Shown: positions 1 through 4,454 of the stretch, piece by piece | Position numbering within the stretch: the stretch's first letter is position 1 | How the letters are laid out: each line of letters opens with the position of its first letter | Assembly: GCA_028703305.1 (NCBI GenBank) | Contig: JAQVNC010000005.1 | Location: 1-46,261, forward strand | Reading direction: 5' to 3' | DNA length: 46,261 nt | Source of the DNA: Patescibacteria group bacterium | GTDB taxonomy: Bacteria; Patescibacteriota; Patescibacteriia; Patescibacteriales; GWC2-42-12 | Position numbers and translations under genes: made by a program | The notes under the pieces: model-generated | Told to the model about the DNA's origin: nothing | The model's input: the letters and a program-made list of their open reading frames with translations, nothing else | The model's database searches: none

Positions 1-86
1 TTTATAACAAAGCGATCTTTTAAAATTAAATATGGCTCACGTTTGATCATCTGTTCAATTTTTATTTTATGATTTTCGGGGTGCAA
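1..86 (-). CDS. Possible partial CDS running off the left edge
   Basis: The minus strand holds an open frame from about position 118 to the window edge that reads like protein (for example HPENHKIKIEQMIKREPYLI). No ATG opens it; a TTG at 86 or an ATG at 50 are the in-frame choices, and neither has a Shine-Dalgarno sequence. The frame starts right after the tRNA-Pro gene. The product is not recognised and the stop lies outside the window. It could also be a chance open frame of about 40 codons. Confidence 0.3.
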   Translation of the reverse strand, partial: MHPENHKIKIEQMIKREPYLILKDRFVI

Positions 87-121
87 TACTAAACGAGCAA
101 CAAACTGCTCAAGGTTCCTTA

Positions 122-195
122 TGGTCGGGCTGCCGGGAATTGAACCCGGGCTACATGCACCCCATGCATGCGTACTACCGTTATACTACAGCCCG
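122..195 (-). tRNA. tRNA-Pro (anticodon GGG)
   Basis: The minus strand folds as a cloverleaf: acceptor CGGGCTG pairs with CAGCCCG, the D-arm contains AACGGTA, the anticodon stem CATGC/GCATG encloses loop ATGGGGT, and the T-arm has GGGTTCAATTCCC. The loop gives anticodon GGG, so proline. Discriminator A is followed by an encoded CCA end. It may be transcribed from the extended -10 promoter near 609-614, because no closer promoter is evident. Confidence 0.93.
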
Positions 196-196
196 A

Positions 197-240
197 AGAG
201 CTAGACGGGCAGATGGATAATACCATTACACCACAACCCG
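197..240 (-). pseudogene. tRNA-like 5' fragments directly upstream of tRNA-Pro
   Basis: Immediately 5' of tRNA-Pro the minus strand reads CGGGTTG-TG-GTGT-AATGGTA, which looks like the acceptor strand and D-arm of a second tRNA. It is then interrupted by GCCCGTC-TA-GCTC, which resembles the start of a third. Neither continues into an anticodon stem or T-arm. CGGGTTG could pair with the 3' end of the intact tRNA-Pro (one G-U pair), so a partial duplication is plausible. No complete second cloverleaf can be drawn. Confidence 0.45.
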
Positions 241-602
241 ATTTTAATTTTTGCGTAATTTTATAATAAAATTATACCAAAAAATGAACAATAAAAAAAG
301 AGCTGCCTAAGCGCCCTGTCAATTTTATTTTTTTGACCAAAAAAGCTTCACCAAAATAGTGCCGAACAAGAATTGGCTCGTTCCAATGGGTCCTCTTTAA
401 AGAGGTTATTATCGGCCTGAATAAAAAGCTGAATGCCTCTGATCTAAGCCGCTAATAAATTTAACCCTGAATCCGCGCTCTCTTAAGCCGCGGCCGAAGA
501 AAAACGCGAGAAGCCAATTTTGTTTATTTGATCCAAAACTTGTGTCAGCTTTAGTGAAGCTTTTCCGCAGACGAATTGATTGTTAAATAACTCATCTAAC
601 CT
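241..602 (-). other. Unassigned stretch, possible structured transcript
   Basis: No convincing gene is present across about 360 bases. The minus strand begins just after an extended -10 promoter and contains several local hairpins, for example AGCTTCACTAAAGCT and CCTCTTTAAAGAGG, before a U-rich stretch near 289-296. Some frames have protein-like patches with stops between them, so a decayed gene is an alternative. It lacks tmRNA, RNase P and SRP RNA hallmarks. Confidence 0.3.
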
Positions 603-608
603 AATTAT

Positions 609-614
609 ATTATA
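609..614 (-). promoter_or_regulatory. Extended -10 promoter
   Basis: Minus-strand GTGCTATAAT gives a perfect TATAAT preceded by the TGn extension. No good -35 box sits 16-18 bases upstream. It points toward the unassigned stretch and the tRNA-Pro gene, with a start near position 602. Confidence 0.5.
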
Positions 615-626
615 GCACAATCTATA

Positions 627-660
627 AAAAAGAAAAGAGCCGGTTCAAGATTGAACCGGC
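627..660 (-). terminator. Intrinsic terminator of the three-gene small-protein operon
   Basis: Minus-strand GCCGGTTCA..TGAACCGGC forms a 9-bp stem with a 4-nt loop followed by TCTTTTCTTTTTT. It closes the operon of the 89-, 61- and 50-aa genes. Confidence 0.85.
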
Positions 661-687
661 CGTGTAGATAAGCGCCGATATGGCGCT

Positions 688-840
688 TTAATGAACAAAA
701 AAGGCGCTTTTTTTATTGCCAGGATTATGGCGCAGATTATGCAGACAGGCCAATCTGGTCGCCTGCTCTTTCCCTTGTTTTTCAAGTTGCTTGAGTTTTG
801 CCTGAAAATCAACTTCCCGATTATTATTTTTCTCCGCCAT
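688..840 (-). CDS. Small charged protein, 50 aa, unknown function
   Basis: The ORF track starts further upstream, but the ATG at 840 follows GGAGGGAG at ideal distance and begins MAEKNNNREVDFQAK, so this start is preferred. The middle is a Lys/Glu/Gln-rich stretch likely to be a short helix (AKLKQLEKQGKEQATRL), followed by a basic tail. No domain is recognised. It is the last gene of a three-gene unit (89, 61, 50 aa) with 29-32 base gaps, each with its own strong Shine-Dalgarno sequence, under the Phe/Tyr-type attenuator upstream. Confidence 0.7.
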   Translation of the reverse strand: MAEKNNNREVDFQAKLKQLEKQGKEQATRLACLHNLRHNPGNKKSAFFVH

Positions 841-869
841 AGTTACTCCCTCCAAGTAATTTTTATGCA

Positions 870-1055
870 TTATGCCAGCCATACTGTTTTTGAATTAAGC
901 CGCCGCTCTATCTTTTCCCTGGCACTAAGCGTCTCAATAAGCGGGTGTGTGACTATTAGCGACCCGCCCTTAGCATGTTTTACCTCTTTAACTTCTGGCA
1001 GATTGCCTAGCAGTTGCTCTGCCTCTGATTTCGGAATATCTGACATTAGTTCCAT
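870..1055 (-). CDS. Small protein, 61 aa, unknown function
   Basis: The start ATG at 1055 follows GGGGAGGAGATG, a very strong Shine-Dalgarno sequence. The sequence suggests an alpha/beta fold: an acidic helix with EAEQLLGNLPEVKEV, a possible strand GGSLIVTHP, then a basic helix AREKIERRL. No family is recognised. It is the middle gene of the small operon, 32 bases after the 89-aa gene and 29 bases before the 50-aa gene, so the three products are presumably made together. Confidence 0.75.
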   Translation of the reverse strand: MELMSDIPKSEAEQLLGNLPEVKEVKHAKGGSLIVTHPLIETLSAREKIERRLNSKTVWLA

Positions 1056-1087
1056 AATATCATCTCCTCCCCGTTGGCTTAGGCCTC

Positions 1088-1357
1088 TTAACCTTCTACG
1101 TTAGGCCAAATCTGTAATACCCTGTCCTTGCCATAATGATCAAGCAACTGTTGATGCGCCTTTCCGGCATCAGCATCAGTATCTCTAAGCTGAGCTAAAG
1201 TGCCGTCTTTTCCTTCATAAATCCTCCTTATTTCATCCACGCCGACTAACATATTCGGCGCGATGACCGTAGCCACTTTCTCGGGAGAAACTCCTTTTAT
1301 CATAACGACAACCAATTTTTCCCAAGTAATCTCTCTTCCCCAAATAGCTTTTTTCAT
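1088..1357 (-). CDS. Small protein, 89 aa, unknown function, first gene of attenuated operon
   Basis: The ATG at 1357 follows AGGAGGAAAGAGC, an ideal Shine-Dalgarno sequence. The protein begins MKKAIWGREITWEKLVVVM and looks like a compact soluble protein with a hydrophobic core strand and helices EIRRIYEGK and AHQQLLDHYG. No catalytic motif or membrane segment is seen and I do not recognise a family. It is the first gene after the Phe/Tyr-rich leader and terminator, so expression would depend on read-through there. A palindromic repeat lies between the terminator and the ribosome-binding site. Confidence 0.8.
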   Translation of the reverse strand: MKKAIWGREITWEKLVVVMIKGVSPEKVATVIAPNMLVGVDEIRRIYEGKDGTLAQLRDTDADAGKAHQQLLDHYGKDRVLQIWPNVEG

Positions 1358-1387
1358 GCTCTTTCCTCCTTTTTTTAAAGTTATTTT

Positions 1388-1450
1388 GTCATTTCCGCGG
1401 AGGCGGTAATCCAGAAATTAAACGCCGAATTACCAGCTCCGCGGCATGAC
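1388..1450. repeat. Dispersed palindromic repeat (GTCATTCC...GGAATCCAG family, divergent copy)
   Basis: GTCATTTCCGCGG..GGTAATCCAG on one side and ATTACCAGCTCCGCGGCATGAC on the other form an imperfect inverted repeat. It resembles the cleaner copies at 4408 and 15746. It lies in the untranslated leader of the 89-aa gene. Confidence 0.6.
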
Positions 1451-1469
1451 TTTTTTTAAAGAACTAAAC

Positions 1470-1503
1470 AAAAATAAAACCGACTCTCCTTTCGGAGAGC
1501 CGG
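1470..1503 (-). terminator. Attenuator terminator of the Phe/Tyr unit
   Basis: Minus-strand CCGGCTCTCC-GAAA-GGAGAGTCGG is a 10-bp stem with one G-U pair, followed by TTTTATTTTTG. Its 5' arm can instead pair with GGAGAGCGG inside the upstream leader ORF (1561-1569). That segment can in turn pair with CTCTC at 1572-1576, directly after the Phe/Tyr codon run. Regions 1:2, 2:3 and 3:4 are therefore mutually exclusive. Confidence 0.8.
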
Positions 1504-1534
1504 TTCATTTTCCCTAGTGAGTCTTAACTTATGA

Positions 1535-1630
1535 TCAACTAGTTAAAACACCACAAAAAACCGCTCTCCGTGAGAGAAAATAAAAGTAAAAGTAAAAGCT
1601 GAAAACGGTTTTTTGTATTGTCTTAATCAT
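1535..1630 (-). CDS. Phe/Tyr-rich leader peptide, 31 aa
   Basis: This ORF is too short for the track. It starts at ATG 1630, about 30 bases after the predicted transcription start, and ends at TGA 1535. Codons 10-18 read FSFYFYFYF, five Phe and three Tyr in nine codons. The run ends directly before region 1 (CTCTC) of the attenuator, so a ribosome stalled there would cover region 1 and free region 2 to form the antiterminator. No Shine-Dalgarno sequence is seen, as for many genes here. The T-rich run could be partly compositional, so confidence is lower than for the Leu leader. Confidence 0.6.
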   Translation of the reverse strand: MIKTIQKTVFSFYFYFYFLSRRAVFCGVLTS

Positions 1631-1666
1631 AGTTGTTAATAAAGGTAATATTACTACCTGTGGATA

Positions 1667-1694
1667 ATTATAGCAAATATTAAATAAAAATCAA
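1667..1694 (-). promoter_or_regulatory. Sigma70-type promoter of the Phe/Tyr unit
   Basis: Minus-strand TTGATT, 16-base spacer, TATAAT with an extended TGC in front (TTTGCTATAATTAT). The start is near 1660. The -10 context is almost identical to that of the Ile unit. Confidence 0.75.
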
Positions 1695-1734
1695 GTTTAG
1701 AAAAAAATTTTTCTAAAAAAATAGCTAATTTTAA

Positions 1735-1770
1735 ATAAAAAAAGGGAGATGTTGTTTTTTACAATCTCCC
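1735..1770 (-). terminator. Intrinsic terminator after the 84-aa gene
   Basis: Minus-strand GGGAGAT...ATCTCCC hairpin followed by a run of seven T. It isolates the 84-aa gene from the Phe/Tyr promoter downstream. Confidence 0.8.
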
Positions 1771-1794
1771 TATTTAGCAAAGCCGCTTTTAAAT

Positions 1795-2049
1795 TTAAGT
1801 TAGAGCATGGATAATTACGGCGGCCTGATCAAAATACTTCGCGCCGGCGCAAAGCTTTTTTAGCTTTTCGCGATAATTGGGATCTGCTAAACTGATCGGT
1901 CTGCCATAAAAAGTTAGGCCAGATCCTTCGCCGTTGTGCCCGTGGCGAATTACCACACTATGGTTTTTGGGGATTGCCGCTCTAGCCTGATCCATAGTTT
2001 CAAAAAACTGCAACTTAACCGCCACTACCCCGCCGGAATTGTTTTTCAT
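1795..2049 (-). CDS. Small protein, 84 aa, unknown function, behind Ile-type attenuator
   Basis: The track starts upstream, but the ATG at 2049 follows AAGGAGGGAAAGATT and is preferred. The protein begins MKNNSGGVVAVKLQFFET and reads as a small soluble alpha/beta protein with VVIRHGHNGEGSGLTFYGR in the middle and a C-terminal helix and strand. RHGHNG superficially recalls the RHG motif of histidine phosphatases, but the protein is far too short for that family, so no function is proposed. It is a single-gene unit with its own promoter, leader peptide, attenuator and terminator. Confidence 0.8.
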   Translation of the reverse strand: MKNNSGGVVAVKLQFFETMDQARAAIPKNHSVVIRHGHNGEGSGLTFYGRPISLADPNYREKLKKLCAGAKYFDQAAVIIHALT

Positions 2050-2091
2050 AATCTTTCCCTCCTTTTTTAAAATGAACAATTATTTTATAAT

Positions 2092-2120
2092 CAAAAAACC
2101 GCCCTGGTTTAGGGTGGCTT
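2092..2120 (-). terminator. Attenuator terminator of the Ile unit
   Basis: Minus-strand AAGCCACCCT-AAACC-AGGGCGGTTTTTT forms a hairpin with one A-C mismatch followed by six T. It sits between the leader ORF and the Shine-Dalgarno sequence of the 84-aa gene. The end of the leader ORF carries AGGGCGGCTT, a near copy of the 3' arm, which can pair with the 5' arm slightly better than the real 3' arm does. Confidence 0.8.
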
Positions 2121-2152
2121 TTTATATTTTAACTTATTTTTATTTATCTTTT

Positions 2153-2236
2153 TTAAGCCGCCCTGAAACCAATAGCGATAATGCCATTAATAATAATGGT
2201 TTGGCTGATTATGGTTTGTTTGGCGCTTAAATTCAT
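2153..2236 (-). CDS. Ile-rich leader peptide, 27 aa
   Basis: It starts at ATG 2236, only a few bases after the predicted transcription start, and ends at TAA 2153. The peptide contains TIISQTIIINGIIAIGF: eight Ile residues in codons 9-22, using ATA, ATC and ATT. Its last codons (AGG GCG GCT TAA) are the antiterminator segment. The start region TTTAAGCGCC can pair with GGCGGCTTAAA at the end of the ORF with one bulge, giving the competing 1:2 structure. The ORF is nearly leaderless and lacks a Shine-Dalgarno sequence. Confidence 0.72.
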   Translation of the reverse strand: MNLSAKQTIISQTIIINGIIAIGFRAA

Positions 2237-2245
2237 ATGTGAATA

Positions 2246-2273
2246 ATTATAGCAAAGATATGAAATTTGTCAA
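2246..2273 (-). promoter_or_regulatory. Consensus sigma70-type promoter of the Ile unit
   Basis: Minus-strand TTGACA, 16-base spacer, TATAAT with an extended TGC in front. Both hexamers are perfect. The start falls near 2239, about three bases before the leader ATG. Confidence 0.88.
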
Positions 2274-2279
2274 AAAATA

Positions 2280-2312
2280 AAAAAAAGGGGGGAAATATTA
2301 ATAATCTCCCCT
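2280..2312 (-). terminator. Intrinsic terminator after the 80-aa gene
   Basis: Minus-strand AGGGGAG...TTTCCCCC followed by at least six T. It separates the Leu unit from the Ile promoter. Confidence 0.75.
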
Positions 2313-2324
2313 CTGATGCCGGCG

Positions 2325-2567
2325 CTATTTATTTCCTATATAATTAACGCCAGGAAATCTTGCCATCTTGTTTATTGCTTCTTCCGTGGATTTAGCGGCG
2401 CGAATAGATTCAGCCATCCGCCTATTCATCAATATTGTGTCCTGGTTGCACTGGCAATGAAAGCAATGATCCTCGCCAGCATTTTTAGAATTTCCGCAAG
2501 CACATGTCTCATCGCCGCCCAGAACATCATCCAAGCTCAATAACCGCACCTCTTTTTTATCTGCCAT
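2325..2567 (-). CDS. Cys-rich small protein, 80 aa, likely zinc-binding, behind Leu-type attenuator
   Basis: The ATG at 2567 follows GGGAGGGATGAG. The middle has CACGNSKNAGEDHCFHCQC, with five Cys and two His in a short span, which is consistent with a small metal-binding knuckle. The N-terminus is acidic (SLDDVLGGDE) and the C-terminus has a helix with STEEAINKMARF. No known family is recognised. It is a single-gene unit behind the Leu-rich leader and its attenuator, with its own terminator. Confidence 0.82.
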   Translation of the reverse strand: MADKKEVRLLSLDDVLGGDETCACGNSKNAGEDHCFHCQCNQDTILMNRRMAESIRAAKSTEEAINKMARFPGVNYIGNK

Positions 2568-2602
2568 CTCTCATCCCTCCCTAATTTTAAAAGGTCAAAA
2601 TA

Positions 2603-2633
2603 CAAAAAAGCCACCCGTTTTTAAGGGTGGCTT
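2603..2633 (-). terminator. Attenuator terminator of the Leu unit
   Basis: Minus-strand AAGCCACCC-TTAAAAAC-GGGTGGCTT is a perfect 9-bp stem followed by TTTT and G. It sits between the Leu-rich leader ORF and the 80-aa gene. The leader carries an exact copy of the 3' arm (GGGTGGCTT at 2675-2683), so terminator and antiterminator have equal 9-bp stems. Confidence 0.88.
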
Positions 2634-2657
2634 TACTATGTAATCTTACTAAACTAT

Positions 2658-2741
2658 TTAGGACATACGCGAACAAGCCACCCGATAAGGTAGTAACAAC
2701 AATAGACCCAATAATAAGCTTTTGTTTATGGCTTGTATCAT
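2658..2741 (-). CDS. Leu-rich leader peptide, 27 aa
   Basis: It starts at ATG 2741, about three bases after the predicted transcription start, and ends at TAA 2658. Codons 8-18 read SLLLGLLLLLP: eight Leu in nine codons, spelled with TTA, TTG and CTA. Directly after the run, CTACC (2689-2693) can pair with GGTGG (2678-2682), the 1:2 structure. The same region holds the antiterminator segment GGGTGGCTT. This mirrors the leucine-operon leaders of enteric bacteria in layout, although no leucine biosynthesis gene follows. Confidence 0.8.
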   Translation of the reverse strand: MIQAINKSLLLGLLLLLPYRVACSRMS

Positions 2742-2750
2742 AATAATATA

Positions 2751-2779
2751 ATTTTAATCCAAATTTTTTATTTCGTCAA
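2751..2779 (-). promoter_or_regulatory. Sigma70-type promoter of the Leu unit
   Basis: Minus-strand TTGACG, 17-base spacer, TAAAAT. The -35 box lies inside the last codons of the upstream adenylate-kinase-like gene. The start is near 2744, so the leader mRNA is essentially leaderless. Confidence 0.75.
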
Positions 2780-3865
2780 ACTTTGATTTTTTATCACGGC
2801 GGCCAGCTGCTTAATTAAAGCCAAGGCCACGGGCGGAGCCAACAGGCTGTAAGATTCAACTCCTTCGTCGTCTTTAACAGCATATGACTTTTCGCCGACT
2901 TTAACTTCGCCGTCAGCGCCAAGCTCGTAGACATATTCGGGCGTGATTTCATAATCATCAACATAGTCTTTGGCAACATCAACCGGAATGGCGTTTCTAA
3001 GCAAAATCCTGGGCACGCCATGCAGGGTAAAAACTTTTTCTATTAATTTATCATCTAACTCCAGCCTCTCTCTGATAGTTTCAATGCCTAAATTATCTCC
3101 TTCTTTGCCGATCATGCGCGCGCCCTTAGATGAACAATCCGATTGGTCGCATTTTAAGAAAAATTCATTGGCTTCTTTGTCAAAGCCGACTTCTTTGGTA
3201 GCGAAAAGCTTTAGGTTTCTTGGCGTATGGCAGACCGGGCAGATGACCCTAAATTTCATGCGTTCGTCTAAAACCGATTCCGGAATACTGATGGCTATAA
3301 AAATATCCAGGTCGCTCCTATAATCAATTAAATTGCTTAAAAATAAAGAATATGATATCTGGTCAAGTTCGCGCGGAAAGCCGTCAATGAATAATGATTT
3401 TTTCGGCCATTTGCTTATTTGCATTTTAATCAAGGCTAAAATAAATTCGGTGGGCAGAAGGGTTTTTTGATCTCGGCCGAGCAAAGCGTTTATGGCGTCG
3501 TCAATTGAGATATAGCCGCGATAATTTTTTTCCATAAATTCCATTATTTCGGCTTTTTTGGTTTCATCTTCCATGGCCGCGTGGGCGTCGCGAACGATAT
3601 CGCCCACGGAAATATGGCCGATTTTATCTTCGCCGAAAATTTCTTTCATCAGCTTGGAATAAGTGCCTTTACCGGAATTCTTTTTGCCCAGAAGATAGGC
3701 GACAAAAGTATTGCTTTCCAAATATTTTTTGATTTGAGCGATTTCTTCGCCGGCCTTAGCTTCAAAATATTCTTTGCGTTCAACCGGATCGGATAAATTA
3801 AATTTTTTCGTTACGCCCTCGGTTTTAGCCTTAAAATAAGGAAAATCTTTTTCGTAGGTTTTCAT
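2768..3865 (-). CDS. Adenylate-kinase-like nucleoside monophosphate kinase with extended termini
   Basis: A P-loop GKKNSGKGT sits at about residues 60-68, followed by an NMP-binding region and the adenylate kinase hallmark DGFPREL near residue 162. A Cys-based lid (CPVCH ... CDQSDC) replaces the normal lid, as in zinc-type adenylate kinases. It should transfer phosphate from ATP to a nucleoside monophosphate in the cytoplasm. At 365 aa it is far longer than the usual 180-220 aa. About 55 extra residues precede the P-loop and about 90 follow the core, including VGEKSYAVKDDEGVESYSL, which is not explained by the kinase fold. Substrate is uncertain. Its last codons contain the -35 box of the Leu unit. 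Confidence 0.82.
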   Translation of the reverse strand: MKTYEKDFPYFKAKTEGVTKKFNLSDPVERKEYFEAKAGEEIAQIKKYLESNTFVAYLLGKKNSGKGTYSKLMKEIFGEDKIGHISVGDIVRDAHAAMEDETKKAEIMEFMEKNYRGYISIDDAINALLGRDQKTLLPTEFILALIKMQISKWPKKSLFIDGFPRELDQISYSLFLSNLIDYRSDLDIFIAISIPESVLDERMKFRVICPVCHTPRNLKLFATKEVGFDKEANEFFLKCDQSDCSSKGARMIGKEGDNLGIETIRERLELDDKLIEKVFTLHGVPRILLRNAIPVDVAKDYVDDYEITPEYVYELGADGEVKVGEKSYAVKDDEGVESYSLLAPPVALALIKQLAAVIKNQSLTK

Positions 3866-3942
3866 AATGTCTTTTTTAAAAAATATACCCCCAGAACAAG
3901 CTGACGGTCATGAATAAGTTAATTATTGATTATTTATCTCTT

Positions 3943-4323
3943 CTAAAGTTTTAAAGCTTTTTTAATTTTTTCACTAACTTGGCCCGGCGTCAAACTGGCT
4001 TTTACCAGATAATCCAAAGCACCCATCGCTTGTCCCTTAGCTTTATCTTCTTCGGTGCCTAAATTAGTTAGCATAATCACCGGAATATCTTTTGTGATTT
4101 CATCTTTTTTTACTTGATCCAAGACGGAAAATCCGTCCAATTGCGGTAAAATCACGTCCAGCATAATAATATCCGGTTTTTCTTTTTTGGCCAATTCTAA
4201 GCCAACAACGCCGTTATCGGCGACAAAAACCTCAAAGCCGTCAGCTTCAAACTTTGTTTTATACATTGAGCTGATCATGGGATCATCTTCAACCACCAAA
4301 ATTTTCTTGTTATTTTTCTCCAT
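3943..4323 (-). CDS. Single-domain response regulator (CheY-like receiver)
   Basis: A 126-aa receiver domain with no output domain. The acidic pocket is VVEDDP, the phosphorylated Asp lies in MLDVILP, the switch Thr in MLTNLG and the conserved Lys in YLVKAS. The ATG at 4323 (MEKNNKKILVV) is preferred over the track start because the upstream extension is hydrophobic and not receiver-like. It closely resembles the second receiver of the 277-aa protein at 44300 (shared VPVIMLTNLG / IPVIMLTNLG), so both may serve the same kinase family. It probably acts by protein-protein contact. Confidence 0.9.
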   Translation of the reverse strand: MEKNNKKILVVEDDPMISSMYKTKFEADGFEVFVADNGVVGLELAKKEKPDIIMLDVILPQLDGFSVLDQVKKDEITKDIPVIMLTNLGTEEDKAKGQAMGALDYLVKASLTPGQVSEKIKKALKL

Positions 4324-4407
4324 AATAATTTTTATAAAATAAACTACACCCTTTAGGGTGATTACCATAAATTATAACATTTATTAAAAAAATAGCAAGG
4401 TTTAGTT

Positions 4408-4436
4408 GTCATTCCGGCCATTAAGCCGGAATCCAG
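4408..4436. repeat. Dispersed palindromic repeat (GTCATTCC...GGAATCCAG)
   Basis: GTCATTCCGGCC-ATTAA-GCCGGAATCCAG is a short inverted repeat in the gap between the response regulator and the MBL gene. A related copy is at 15746. Confidence 0.75.
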
Positions 4437-4454
4437 GGTTCAGCGGCATGGAAA

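Noticed and set aside
241-602. tmRNA, because one minus frame ends in ...SSAAA followed by TAA
   Set aside because: No GTTCRA T-arm, no CCA end and no pairing acceptor halves are present, so the Ala-ending frame is taken as coincidence.
691-1104. Plus-strand 137-aa ORF
   Set aside because: It lies antisense to three small minus-strand genes that each have a strong Shine-Dalgarno sequence and a shared terminator. Its own product is low-complexity and has no ribosome site.
1795-2049. Histidine phosphatase identity for the 84-aa protein, because of RHGHNG
   Set aside because: The family needs about 150-200 residues and a second catalytic His region, neither of which is present.
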